Source of the DNA: JAKAXS01 sp041940525
GTDB lineage: Bacteria > Pseudomonadota > Alphaproteobacteria > Rhizobiales > Hyphomicrobiaceae
DNA length: 64,000 nucleotides
Assembly (NCBI GenBank): GCA_041940525.1
Contig: JBGTSB010000003.1
Location: forward strand, 55,320-119,319
Direction: 5' to 3'
Within the stretch, counting starts at the first letter, position 1; every line of letters starts with the position of its first letter. Positions 52,209 through 61,255 of the stretch are shown here, piece by piece. A program made the translations under genes and the position numbers. Under the pieces are notes generated by a model. The model made no database searches. It was not told the DNA's origin and saw only the letters and a list, made by a program, of their open reading frames with translations.

Positions 52209-52796
52209 TTAGCGCCGCTCTTTCCACAAGGCATAGGCGGACAGAATACCCAGTCCAGCCGCGCCAAACAGGAAGATGCTGTTGGCGGCCCAGTCTTCCC
52301 AGCCTTCGCGAATGGTCAGGAACCGCTTATCGGGATCGACCAGCAAGCCTATTACGGTCGCGATCATACCGACGAGCTGAACCCAGCCGAGTTTGCGCGC
52401 CAGCCCCAACATCGTCGCGTCTTCCTTGCCGGCATTGGCGTCCTTGCGCAGCATCATCGAGAAGCCGAGGCTGATTGCGCCGACGGCGATGAAAGCTACC
52501 GCGAAGTGCCACCACTCGCGCCAGGTCAAATGCGCGGCGTAGATGATGAAGACAGACAGCCCGCCCCACAGCCAGATCAGCGACATGGACGAGGCATTGT
52601 TGCTGGCAACTGCGCTGCGTGAAATCCCGGCGGCCTCTCCGGCGCGATGCACGAGAATGCCGCGCACCGCAAGGATCAGCCCGATCAGGGCCGCGATGCC
52701 CAGGTGTACGACTGGATCATTGGCGAGAGCGGTCGTGATGACGGCCCCAAGTCCCAATGCCAGAGAAAATACCCAACCGATTTGCGATGTAATCAT
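52209..52796 (-). CDS. Hypothetical six-helix membrane protein, tandem copy A
   Basis: 195 residues with about six membrane segments. WGGLSVFIIYAAHLTWREWWHFAVAF and DWAANSIFLFGAAGLG align with the downstream neighbour (copy B). The two form a probable operon after ppk2, whose stop is 32 bases upstream on the same strand. Function unknown. Confidence 0.7.
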   Translation of the reverse strand: MITSQIGWVFSLALGLGAVITTALANDPVVHLGIAALIGLILAVRGILVHRAGEAAGISRSAVASNNASSMSLIWLWGGLSVFIIYAAHLTWREWWHFAVAFIAVGAISLGFSMMLRKDANAGKEDATMLGLARKLGWVQLVGMIATVIGLLVDPDKRFLTIREGWEDWAANSIFLFGAAGLGILSAYALWKERR

Positions 52797-52828
52797 GTCT
52801 CAAGCACCGTCATTGCATTCGCGTTGTT

Positions 52829-53698
52829 TCACTCGCCGTCAAAGAAGCCGGGGCCGGAGCCCACTATCTTCGCGTCCGGCTTGCCGATCGCCTTCCAGTC
52901 TCGGCCCTTATAATCGATCGAAGACAGGATCGTCCGGATCACTTCCAGCCGGCCGCGTTTTTGATCATTGAAGCGCACGGCTGTCCAGGGGGCGGCTGAC
53001 GTATGCGTGAAGCGGAACAGGTCTTCCTGTGCTTCGGTGTAGGCGTCCCATTTCCCGATCGCCGCACGGTCGATGTCGGTCAGCTTCCACTGCTTCAACG
53101 GATCGTGCCGCCGCTCGTGGAAACGAAGCAGCTGAGTTTCCTGGCCAATCGTCAGGAAAAACTTGAACATCCGGATGCCGTCGCGAACCAAGGTGCCCTC
53201 GAATTGGGGCGCCTCGCGCAGAAAGGCGGCGACCTGGTCTGAGTCCGCAAACCCCATGACGCGCTCAACGCCGGCGCGATTGTACCAGGAACGGTCGAAC
53301 AGAACCATGTTGCCCCGAGTAGGGAGTTCGGCGGCGTAGCGCTGGAAGTACCATTGCCCTTGTTCGGTCTCCGTCGGCTTACTAAGAGCGACGGCGCGTG
53401 CATGACGGGGGTTGAGATGCTGCATAATGGCCTTGATCGTACCGCCTTTGCCTGCGGTATCACGGCCCTCAAAGACCATCACAAGGCGCTCGCCCTCCTT
53501 CTGAATATGCGCCTGCAACTTCAGGAGTTCTATTTGCAGAGGTTTCAGCTCCTTAGCGTAAGCCTTCTTCTTAATTTTCTTATCGTAGGGGAAGCCATTC
53601 GCTGAAAGCGCATTCTCCCTAATCTCGTCTGGCAGATCGGGATGGTCGACATCAAAGTCGTTGTAGGACTTGGAGGTGCCTTTGTCCGCCTTGCTCAT
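52829..53698 (-). CDS. ppk2: Polyphosphate kinase 2
   Basis: 289 residues, single PPK2 domain. Walker A VFEGRDTAGKGGTIKA, the lid region with PTETEQGQWYFQRY, and Walker B LFDRSWYNRAGVERVMGF are all present. It uses polyphosphate to phosphorylate nucleoside diphosphates (usually GDP or ADP), or the reverse. The frame is open 30 codons upstream, but ATG at 53698 with AGGA fits better. It is divergent from phoR. Confidence 0.92.
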   Translation of the reverse strand: MSKADKGTSKSYNDFDVDHPDLPDEIRENALSANGFPYDKKIKKKAYAKELKPLQIELLKLQAHIQKEGERLVMVFEGRDTAGKGGTIKAIMQHLNPRHARAVALSKPTETEQGQWYFQRYAAELPTRGNMVLFDRSWYNRAGVERVMGFADSDQVAAFLREAPQFEGTLVRDGIRMFKFFLTIGQETQLLRFHERRHDPLKQWKLTDIDRAAIGKWDAYTEAQEDLFRFTHTSAAPWTAVRFNDQKRGRLEVIRTILSSIDYKGRDWKAIGKPDAKIVGSGPGFFDGE

Positions 53699-53720
53699 TG
53701 AGCCGGGTCCTTTCGTCCAG

Positions 53721-53738
53721 TTGTCATGCTTCTGTTTA
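53721..53738 (+). promoter_or_regulatory. Candidate Pho box between ppk2 and phoR
   Basis: TTGTCAT-GCTT-CTGTTTA: two 7-base units, the first six of seven and the second four of seven against CTGTCAT, with the standard 4-base spacing. It is 23 bases from the ppk2 start and about 220 from phoR. Suggestive because both neighbours concern phosphate, but the second half is weak. Confidence 0.28.
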
Positions 53739-53961
53739 ACACTGCACTGGCTGTTCGACGCAATGCTCTGCCTTGAACATTTGTGCAAAGCGACAAGCCA
53801 TTGCGCGACGGCGATATTTTCATCATCCTAGGGGCTCTGGCTTTCATGCGGCAGCAAAGGCAACAATGGTGGTTGGCCCGGCAGAAAAAGCGGTGGATCG
53901 CACCGCTTGGATTAGGAGCTGTGTTAGCAGCGTCCGTTCCGCTTCTGCCAGGGGTATCTCC

Positions 53962-55206
53962 ATGCTGGCCTCCCGCGGCGGGCGGATCTTCCTGGTCTTC
54001 ATCGTCTTCGCCACCTTGGTCCTTCTCGACGCCCTTGCGCTGGGATGGGCTGTGCTGGCCTTTCTATTTTCGGCAGGGATCATGATCGCATCATCTTCGG
54101 ATGGGGAAGCCGTGGCTTTTGGCAGCTCAGGGCAATCGGGTGGCGCGTCCTCGTCGCCATCAAATCGCGGAAAGGAGGGCTGGCGTGCTCTCATCGACGC
54201 CCTCCCGGAACCGGCCGTCACGCTTGATGCGGCTGGCCACGTAACACATTACAACGCCCTCATTCGCGACTTGTTTCCAAACATTCGGATACGCCGGCCG
54301 TTCACGCACGTCTCGCGCGACCCTGAACTCATGGAAGCGATCGACCGCGCTGCGCATTCCAACGAGCCTGCAATCGTCGACCTTTATGAGCGCGTACCGG
54401 TGGAGCGCCGCGTCTCGGCCACGATCACGCGCGTTGCCGAGCATCCCGGCATGCGCAACCTGCCTGCGGTTCTGATCACCTTCCGCGATCAAACAAGCAA
54501 CGACAAGTTGGCGCAAATGCGTGCTGACTTCATCGCCAACGCCAGTCACGAACTCCGAACACCACTGGCGTCGCTGCGCGGTTTCGTGGAAACGTTGCAA
54601 GGCCCCGCGCGCGACGACCCGGCAGCGCGCGAAAAGTTCTTGAACATTATGGCCAGTCAAGCGTCCCGCATGACGCGGCTGATCGATGACCTGCTGTCAC
54701 TCAGTCGCGTCGAAATGCGGGTTCACTTACGGCCCACCACGATTGTCGACCTGAACAAGATCGCAAGCTACGTTGCGCAAACACTGGAGCCGTTGGCGGA
54801 GGGCTCACAATCCGTCATCGCCCTGCAAAAAATGGATGACGGTCCAGCGCGGATCTATGGCGACCGGGAAGAGCTGGTGCAGGTGCTGCAGAACCTCGTC
54901 CACAACGCCTTGAAGTATGGCCGCGACGGCGGACGAGTCGACATCAGAATATCCCGGCGCAAGGGACCAACCGGCCGCATTATCGTGTCTGTCAGCGACG
55001 ACGGCCCGGGCATCTCGCCAGAGCATTTGCCTCGTTTGACCGAACGGTTTTATCGGGGCGGCTCATCAAGCAATGGTGACAAGAGCGGCACGGGCTTGGG
55101 TTTGGCTATCGTTAAGCATATCGTGAACCGCCACCGTGGCGAGCTGCGTATTGCTTCGCTGGTCGGGCACGGCTCCACGTTCACGGTGGAGTTCGACGAG
55201 GCGTAG
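53962..55206 (+). CDS. phoR: Phosphate-regulon-type sensor histidine kinase PhoR
   Basis: 414 residues. Two N-terminal membrane segments (about 8-45), a PAS-like region (about 75-190, ALIDALPEPAVTLDAAGHVTHYN), the His-containing ADFIANASHELRTPLASLRGFVETL and HATPase motifs (NLVHNALKYG, GTGLGLAIVKHI). Sequence matches PhoR. The start at 53962 is chosen for AGGGG upstream; the frame is open earlier but non-coding in appearance. PhoB and pst genes are not in the window. Confidence 0.88.
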   Translation: MLASRGGRIFLVFIVFATLVLLDALALGWAVLAFLFSAGIMIASSSDGEAVAFGSSGQSGGASSSPSNRGKEGWRALIDALPEPAVTLDAAGHVTHYNALIRDLFPNIRIRRPFTHVSRDPELMEAIDRAAHSNEPAIVDLYERVPVERRVSATITRVAEHPGMRNLPAVLITFRDQTSNDKLAQMRADFIANASHELRTPLASLRGFVETLQGPARDDPAAREKFLNIMASQASRMTRLIDDLLSLSRVEMRVHLRPTTIVDLNKIASYVAQTLEPLAEGSQSVIALQKMDDGPARIYGDREELVQVLQNLVHNALKYGRDGGRVDIRISRRKGPTGRIIVSVSDDGPGISPEHLPRLTERFYRGGSSSNGDKSGTGLGLAIVKHIVNRHRGELRIASLVGHGSTFTVEFDEA

Positions 55207-55254
55207 GCCACGTGCCATTGGCACATGGCCCTTGCCGCTCTATGACTGCTGGTC

Positions 55255-55956
55255 ATGAACATCCTGGCATTTGACACATGCATGGGCGCTTGTTCCGTCG
55301 CAGTCGGCGTCGATGCGGGAACAGCGCTAGAAAAAATCGAAGTGCTGTTCGAAGTCATGAAGACTGGGCAGGCTGAACGTCTCATGCCCATGATCGATGA
55401 GGCGATGGCCGCGGCTGGTTTGAGCTTCGCCAAACTGGATCGCATCGCCGTAACCGTGGGGCCGGGTACATTCACCGGAACAAGGATCAGCATCGCCTCC
55501 GCTCGTGCCCTGGGGCTGGCTACAGGCGCACACCTTGTCGGCCTGCCGACTCTGGAGTTGATGGCGCGGGAAGCCGTCCACCTGTTGCCGGACCATGACC
55601 CGAACCGCCCTTTCGCCGTCACCGTTGATGCCTACCGCGGCCAAGTCTATTGCCAGGTCTTTTCCGGGTCGGACGCAACGGCGCTGGGCGCACCGGAAGT
55701 GCTGGACATCGGCGAGGCCGCCAGCCGGGCCGGCTGCTTCGTTGGCTCAGGAGCGGCCCTCGTTGCCGAGCACGCAAGCCAGTCCGGCAAGGAAGCGCAA
55801 GCCGCGCTCGAAACTCTGCAGCCGAACGCGGCCTTTCTCATCCTGCACGCTCAACAAGCCGAACCTGTCAGCCGGACTGAGCTCAAGCCGCTCTACCTGC
55901 GCCCGCCGGATGCCAAGCCGCAATCCGGCAAGGCGCTGCAACGTCAGACGTCATGA
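55255..55956 (+). CDS. tsaB: tRNA threonylcarbamoyladenosine biosynthesis protein TsaB
   Basis: 233 residues. ASKHA fold: NILAFDTCMGACSVAVGV at the start and ITVGPGTFTGTRISIASARALGLA-like centre (AVTVGPGTFTGTRISIASARALG). It partners TsaD (at 9.9 kb) in t6A synthesis. The stop overlaps rimI (ATGA). Confidence 0.93.
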   Translation: MNILAFDTCMGACSVAVGVDAGTALEKIEVLFEVMKTGQAERLMPMIDEAMAAAGLSFAKLDRIAVTVGPGTFTGTRISIASARALGLATGAHLVGLPTLELMAREAVHLLPDHDPNRPFAVTVDAYRGQVYCQVFSGSDATALGAPEVLDIGEAASRAGCFVGSGAALVAEHASQSGKEAQAALETLQPNAAFLILHAQQAEPVSRTELKPLYLRPPDAKPQSGKALQRQTS

Positions 55957-56426
55957 GCAAGGCCGACAAGCACGGTGGCCTCGAACTCGCCCTTGCGCGC
56001 GATGAGCTTGATGCGTCGGCTATCGCGGACCTGCACGCGGAACTGATCGACCCGCCGTGGGATGCAGCCTCGGTATCCGGCCTGCTGTGTCAGCCGGCGT
56101 TCTCAGGCATGCTGCTGAAGGTCTCCGGAGAACCAGCCGGCTTTGCCGTCATCCAGACAGTTACCGGAGAAGCTGAAATCCTCGCAGTCGGTATCGCAAA
56201 GCCGCATCAGCGCAATGGCCTGGGCGCAAAGCTCATGCAGGCCATGATTGATCAGCTGAGAGCTGCGAATGTCGGCAAGGTCTTCCTGGAAGTCTCAGTC
56301 GCCAATACCGCCGCCCGCCGTCTCTATGAAAAGCTGGGCTTCAAGGAAGCAGGCCGCCGCAAGGGCTATTACCAGCGCAGCGGCAGGAAGGCGGAAGACG
56401 CCATCAATCTCGCTCTGGTGATCTAA
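55953..56426 (+). CDS. rimI: Ribosomal protein S18 alanine N-acetyltransferase-like GNAT
   Basis: 157 residues. GNAT acetyl-CoA motif AVGIAKPHQRNGLGAKLMQAM, followed by VFLEVSVANTAARRLYEKLGF. RimI acetylates S18 and is normally beside tsaB, as here (ATGA overlap). The usual next gene in Rhizobiales, a Fur/Mur regulator, is missing; plsC follows. Confidence 0.9.
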   Translation: MSKADKHGGLELALARDELDASAIADLHAELIDPPWDAASVSGLLCQPAFSGMLLKVSGEPAGFAVIQTVTGEAEILAVGIAKPHQRNGLGAKLMQAMIDQLRAANVGKVFLEVSVANTAARRLYEKLGFKEAGRRKGYYQRSGRKAEDAINLALVI

Positions 56427-56478
56427 CGCGTCCTTGCCTATAAACACCGCTTGGACGCAACAATATCCTGCTTCTCAA

Positions 56479-57360
56479 ATGGGCCGTACCCGCGCGACGC
56501 TGATCTTGGCGGCATTCCTCGTCCTAACCGTTCCGCTTATGCCGTTGCAGGCCCTGTTCGTCCGGGTTTGGCCGGGAGCGGCGCGGCGCTTTCCCAATTG
56601 GTATCACCGGCAGGTCTGCCGCCTTCTCGGCATCCGGCTGAAGATAGACGGCAAAGTGGCACCCAACCGTCCTGTCCTGCTTGTCGCCAACCATACCTCC
56701 TGGCTGGACATCCCCGTTCTTTCCGCCATGGCGCCGGTTTCTTTTGTGGCCAAGCGCGAAGTCGGCACCTGGCCATTCGTCTCGTCACTGGCACGGCTGC
56801 AAAGAACCGTTTTCGTTGATCGCGACCGCAAATCGGCGACGGGCCAATCGGCCAACGAGATCGCCGAACGCTTAGGACAGGGTGACACAGTAGTCTTATT
56901 CGCTGAGGGCACGTCGAGTGACGGCAATCGGGTTCTGCCGTTCCTCACGTCGTTGTTCGGCGCCGCCAAACCGCCAGCCGCCAGTCCGGTCCGCCCGCCT
57001 GCCGATGCGGTCATCCAGCCGTTGTCGATCGTTTACACCAAACTACACGGCATCCCGCTGGGCTTTTCTGACCGGCCGCACGTCGGCTGGTATGGCGATA
57101 TGGAGATGACGTCCCACGCCTGGGAGCTTCTGCAAGCGGGGCCCCTTGATGTCTCCATTCATATCGGGCAACCCATACCCCTGGAGGATTTCAAGGACCG
57201 CAAGGACCTTGCCCGCCATAGCGAAGAGGAAGTCCGCCGCAACGTCGTCAGGCTGCTGCGGCACTTGCCGGAAGACACCCCCGTGCCGGTTGCGACCCGA
57301 GCCGCCGCGCCGGCTCCCAGACGCAAAACGTCATCGGCCGAGGCCGGCAAGTGGCGCTAG
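56479..57360 (+). CDS. 1-acyl-sn-glycerol-3-phosphate acyltransferase-like
   Basis: 293 residues with ATG 56479. N-terminal membrane segment (about 7-28). Acyltransferase motifs NHTSWLD and FAEGTSSDG, the second with Ala in place of the usual Pro. The Pro-rich C-terminus is variable. It is the second PlsC-type gene of the window and the one in the usual tsaB-miaB place. A TTG at 56434 could extend it; no clear ribosome-binding site marks either start. Confidence 0.86.
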   Translation: MGRTRATLILAAFLVLTVPLMPLQALFVRVWPGAARRFPNWYHRQVCRLLGIRLKIDGKVAPNRPVLLVANHTSWLDIPVLSAMAPVSFVAKREVGTWPFVSSLARLQRTVFVDRDRKSATGQSANEIAERLGQGDTVVLFAEGTSSDGNRVLPFLTSLFGAAKPPAASPVRPPADAVIQPLSIVYTKLHGIPLGFSDRPHVGWYGDMEMTSHAWELLQAGPLDVSIHIGQPIPLEDFKDRKDLARHSEEEVRRNVVRLLRHLPEDTPVPVATRAAAPAPRRKTSSAEAGKWR

Positions 57361-57481
57361 GTGTTTGGAACCACGTCGTAAATAGTCTATAGCCAGCCTC
57401 CGGCTGGACAGCAGCCCGCGCGAATGCTGCAATGCAAAAACACGCACCCGATCAGAAGGGCGCGGACAAATAGGATAGGCC

Positions 57482-58900
57482 GTGAGCGAGCCCGCGACGA
57501 AAAATCAGGATCCATCCGCCAAGCCGGACGCCGCCGCGCCCGGTAAGAAGGTGTACGTGAAGACCTTCGGCTGCCAGATGAATGTCTACGACAGCGAGCG
57601 CATGGCGGAGCTGATGAGCCCGCACGGCTATTCCGAAACGCAAGATCCCGCCGACGCTGATCTGGTGATCCTCAATACGTGTCACATCAGAGAAAAGGCC
57701 GTCGAGAAGGTCTACTCAGATCTAGGCCGCATTCGCCAACTCAAGGAAGACCGCCGTCAAGCTGGTAAAGACACCACGGTGGCGGTCGCTGGTTGCGTGG
57801 CTCAGGCCGAGGGCGGCGAGATCGCTCGCCGGGCACCCGTCGTGGATCTGGTTGTCGGTCCGCAAAGCTACCAGACTTTGCCGGAGCTCATCGCCAAGGC
57901 AAAGTCGGGTGGCCGTAGCATCGTCGAAACCGATTTTCCCGATGACGACAAGTTTGCGAAGCTTCCGCAAGTGCGGCGCGCCAGAACGGCGACTGCCTTT
58001 CTGACGGTGCAAGAAGGTTGCGACAAGTTCTGTACGTTCTGCGTCGTGCCTTACACCCGCGGCGCTGAAGTTTCGCGCAATGTGGACGCCATTGTCGCCG
58101 AAGCGCGCTCGCTTGCGGCGCAAGGCGTTCGCGAAATCACCCTGCTTGGCCAGAATGTGAACGCCTGGGGCGCGACGCCCCCGGCTGGCGTTTCCGGCGA
58201 TCAATGGGGGCTTGGCGATCTGTGCCGGCATCTTGCGAAAATCGACGGGATCGAGCGCATCCGCTTCACCACCTCCCATCCGCGCGACATGGATGACGGG
58301 CTCATCGCGGCCTTTGCCGAGGAAGAGAAACTGATGCCTTATCTGCACCTTCCCGTGCAGGCGGGCTCGGATAAGATCCTGAAGGCGATGAATCGCGGCC
58401 ATACCGCCGAGCACTACATCAAATTGATCGAACGGATCCGCGCCGCGCGGCCCGATATCGCCCTTTCCGGCGACTTTATCGTCGGTTTCCCCGGCGAAAC
58501 GAGTGAGGATTTTGAAGCCACATTAGCCCTTGTGGAGACAGTCGGCTACGCCTCGGCCTATTCCTTCAAATATTCCCGCCGTCCCGGAACCCCGGGCGCC
58601 GCCATGGCCAAACAGGTGGCCGAAGACGAAAAGGATGGCCGCCTCGCGCGTCTGCAAAGCCTTCTCGAGACCCAGCGTCAGGCCTTTAATCAGGCGCAGA
58701 TCGGCGCCGAACTCCCGGTTCTTTTTGAAAAGCCCGGCCGTCATGAAGGCCAGCTCATTGGCCGCTCCCCCTATTTGCAAAGCGTTCACGTTGAGGCGCC
58801 ACAATCTTGTCTCGGAACAATTGCTAAGGTGAAGATCGAAGGCGTGACGCCGAACGCCCTTGCAGGCGTGTTGTTGAAAATGGAAGAGGCCGCCGCTTGA
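57482..58900 (+). CDS. miaB: tRNA-2-methylthio-N6-dimethylallyladenosine synthase
   Basis: 472 residues from GTG with AGGATAGG upstream. The N-terminal cluster cysteines are Cys31, Cys67 and Cys105; the radical-SAM cysteines are Cys180, Cys184 and Cys187 (CDKFCTFC). A TRAM-like C-terminus follows. It methylthiolates i6A37. Codon use changes within the gene: the first 600 bases look like the window's left part, the rest has the GCG- and CTT-rich style that continues to the end. The stop overlaps the TTG start of phoH. Confidence 0.94.
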   Translation: MSEPATKNQDPSAKPDAAAPGKKVYVKTFGCQMNVYDSERMAELMSPHGYSETQDPADADLVILNTCHIREKAVEKVYSDLGRIRQLKEDRRQAGKDTTVAVAGCVAQAEGGEIARRAPVVDLVVGPQSYQTLPELIAKAKSGGRSIVETDFPDDDKFAKLPQVRRARTATAFLTVQEGCDKFCTFCVVPYTRGAEVSRNVDAIVAEARSLAAQGVREITLLGQNVNAWGATPPAGVSGDQWGLGDLCRHLAKIDGIERIRFTTSHPRDMDDGLIAAFAEEEKLMPYLHLPVQAGSDKILKAMNRGHTAEHYIKLIERIRAARPDIALSGDFIVGFPGETSEDFEATLALVETVGYASAYSFKYSRRPGTPGAAMAKQVAEDEKDGRLARLQSLLETQRQAFNQAQIGAELPVLFEKPGRHEGQLIGRSPYLQSVHVEAPQSCLGTIAKVKIEGVTPNALAGVLLKMEEAAA

Positions 58901-59859
58901 GCGAACAGAAATCTTCAGGCGAGATCGAACATATCGACTTTGACGACAACCGTCTGGTTGCGGCCCTTTCCGGCGAACATGACGCCCATCTCTCCATTCT
59001 CGAAGACGCCCTTGATGTGCGCATCAATCCGCGCGGCAACCGCTTTGCCGTGTCGGGCGCGCAAGGGGCCCGGTCACGCGCGATCGCCGCGCTTTCCTCT
59101 CTTTACGCCCGGCTTGCGCGCGGCGAGGCGGTGGCCGCCGGCGATGTGCGCGCCGCGGCGAAACTTTCCGAAGCGCCGGTCGAAGTTCATTCCATGAGCC
59201 CCGGCATCAAGACGCCAAAGCGGCTGATTACGGCGCGGACCCCTAATCAGGCGGCGTATCTGCGCGCGCTCTCTGAAAACGATCTGACTTTCGGCGTCGG
59301 TCCGGCGGGCACAGGCAAGACTTATCTCGCTGTCGCTCATGCGGTGGGGCTTTTGCTGTCGGGCCAGGTGGAGCGGATCATTCTTTCGCGCCCGGCGCTG
59401 GAGGCCGGTGAACGCATTGGCTTCCTGCCGGGCGAAATGCGCGAGAAGCTCGATCCTTATATGCGCCCGCTTTATGATGCGCTCTATGATATGATGCATA
59501 CGGATTATGTGGAGCGACGCATTGCGGCGAACGAGATTGAAATCGCGCCGATCGCTTTTATGCGCGGGCGCACGCTTGCGCGCGCCGCCGTTATTCTTGA
59601 TGAGGCGCAGAACGCGACGCCCGCCCAGATGAAGATGTTCCTGACCCGTCTCGGCGAAGGCGCTCATATGGCGATCACCGGCGATCCGACCCAGACGGAC
59701 CTTCCGTCGGGCGAGGTTTCCGGCCTCGCCGATGCGCTTGGCATTCTCACCGGCGTCAAGGGCGTCGCCGAAGTGCGCTTCGAGGCGTCAGACGTTGTCC
59801 GCCATCCGCTCGTGGCGCGCATCATCGCCGCCTATGACAAACGCGGCGCCCGGAAATGA
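58897..59859 (+). CDS. PhoH-family ATPase (PhoH-like protein)
   Basis: 320 residues from a TTG start that overlaps the miaB stop (TTGA). Walker A GPAGTGKTYLA, Walker B VILDEAQNATPAQMKM and TGDPTQTDLPSG fit the PhoH/YbeZ group, which lies with ybeY in many genomes. Role probably in RNA metabolism with YbeY. Confidence 0.92.
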   Translation: MSEQKSSGEIEHIDFDDNRLVAALSGEHDAHLSILEDALDVRINPRGNRFAVSGAQGARSRAIAALSSLYARLARGEAVAAGDVRAAAKLSEAPVEVHSMSPGIKTPKRLITARTPNQAAYLRALSENDLTFGVGPAGTGKTYLAVAHAVGLLLSGQVERIILSRPALEAGERIGFLPGEMREKLDPYMRPLYDALYDMMHTDYVERRIAANEIEIAPIAFMRGRTLARAAVILDEAQNATPAQMKMFLTRLGEGAHMAITGDPTQTDLPSGEVSGLADALGILTGVKGVAEVRFEASDVVRHPLVARIIAAYDKRGARK

Positions 59860-59869
59860 TCCCCAGACG

Positions 59870-60325
59870 ATGATCGAGGCGGTGATCGAGGATGAAGGCT
59901 GGAGCGAGCTCCTGCCGGATGCGGCGGCGCTGGCCGGGGCGTGCCAGACCCATGCGGCGGCGGTCGAGGCGGAAATCGGGCGTGAGATCGCCCTTCTGTT
60001 CTGCGATGACGCCGCCATGGCGGACCTCAATTCCCGGTTTCGGAGCAAGGACGGGCCGACCAATGTTCTGTCTTTTCCTTCCGGGGAAGCGGAGGGGTTT
60101 CTGGGCGACATCGCCCTGGCGCGCCAGACCTGCGCTACGGAAGCCGCCGGAAAAGGGATTTCATTGCGCGATCACGCGGCCCATCTCATTATCCATGGCA
60201 TGCTCCACCTGATCGGCTATGATCACGAGACGGAAAGCGAAGCGCTCCAGATGGAGCGGCGCGAGACGGAGATCCTGTCAGCCATGGGGATTGAAGATCC
60301 TTATGGCCCTAAAGATGATGCATGA
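59870..60325 (+). CDS. ybeY: Endoribonuclease YbeY (rRNA maturation factor)
   Basis: 151 residues. Zinc motif with His109, His113 and His119 (HGMLHLIGYDH). NVLSFPSGEAEGFLGDIALA is typical. It processes 16S rRNA 3' ends and quality-controls 70S ribosomes. Starts 10 bases after the phoH stop. The open frame upstream belongs to the phoH end. Confidence 0.93.
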   Translation: MIEAVIEDEGWSELLPDAAALAGACQTHAAAVEAEIGREIALLFCDDAAMADLNSRFRSKDGPTNVLSFPSGEAEGFLGDIALARQTCATEAAGKGISLRDHAAHLIIHGMLHLIGYDHETESEALQMERRETEILSAMGIEDPYGPKDDA

Positions 60326-60354
60326 GCGGACGGACGAGATGAACGGCGAAGCCA

Positions 60355-61251
60355 ATGACGACTGAAGAGAGCGGCGACGAAAACGGATTTGGCGACAGTA
60401 TTCTGGCGCGGCTGCGTTCCATGATTGGAAAGCCCGGCCGCGCTGATGACATCGCCGCCGCTATCGAGAATGGCGACAATACTGTCACGCGGGTATTCGA
60501 TCAGGCCCGCCGCGAAATGATCGAGCGGGTCATCGCCTTCGACGAAAAGAAAGTCTTCGATGTGATGGCGCCGCGCGCGGATATTTCCGCCGTGGATATC
60601 GATACGCCGTTGCAGGAGTTGATCCGCCTGTTCTCCGAGGCGGGCCATTCGCGCATGCCGGTTTATCGCAACGATCTCGACGATCCGGTGGGGATGGTCC
60701 ACATCAAGGATGTGATCGGCCTCATCGCTGATGACGCCAAGCCCTTGCCGGCTTCGGGCCCGATCTTGAAGACGCTTCGGCGCGATGTTCTTTACGTTCC
60801 GCCCTCCATGCACGTCACCGACCTTCTCCTCAGAATGCAGGCGTCGCGCATCCATATGGCGCTTGTTATCGACGAATATGGCGGCACCGACGGCCTCGTT
60901 ACAATTGAAGACCTCGTTGAAGAAATTGTCGGCGAAATCAATGACGAGCATGACGATGAAGATGAGCTTGTCATCACCGCCCTGCCCAGCGGCGGCTGGG
61001 AGGTGGACGCCCGTGTTGAGCTGGCGGATTTCGAAGAAGAAACAGGGCTTCATCTCGATACGGAGGATGATGAGATCGACACGGTCGGCGGCTTCGCGGT
61101 TTCGCTGGCGGGCCGCGTGCCTCAGCGCGGGGAAGTCCTGTCCGCGCCGAACGGCTTCGATTTCGAAGTGACCGAAGGCGATGCGCGCAAAGTCCGCAAG
61201 TTGCGCATCCGCCCGTCCGCTGCGAATGCGCCGGGCAAGGCTGCGGAGTAG
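60355..61251 (+). CDS. Hemolysin-family/CorC protein with CBS domains
   Basis: 298 residues. Tandem CBS domains (about 65-190; VMAPRADISAVDIDTPLQELIRLFSEAGHSRMPVYR and TDLLLRMQASRIHMALVIDEYGGTDGLVT) and a C-terminal CorC_HlyC transporter-associated domain (about 210-290). Soluble, as no membrane segment is present. It matches the CorC/YbeX position between ybeY and lnt; role probably in divalent-metal balance or ribosome maturation. Confidence 0.9.
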   Translation: MTTEESGDENGFGDSILARLRSMIGKPGRADDIAAAIENGDNTVTRVFDQARREMIERVIAFDEKKVFDVMAPRADISAVDIDTPLQELIRLFSEAGHSRMPVYRNDLDDPVGMVHIKDVIGLIADDAKPLPASGPILKTLRRDVLYVPPSMHVTDLLLRMQASRIHMALVIDEYGGTDGLVTIEDLVEEIVGEINDEHDDEDELVITALPSGGWEVDARVELADFEEETGLHLDTEDDEIDTVGGFAVSLAGRVPQRGEVLSAPNGFDFEVTEGDARKVRKLRIRPSAANAPGKAAE

Positions 61252-61255
61252 GCGT

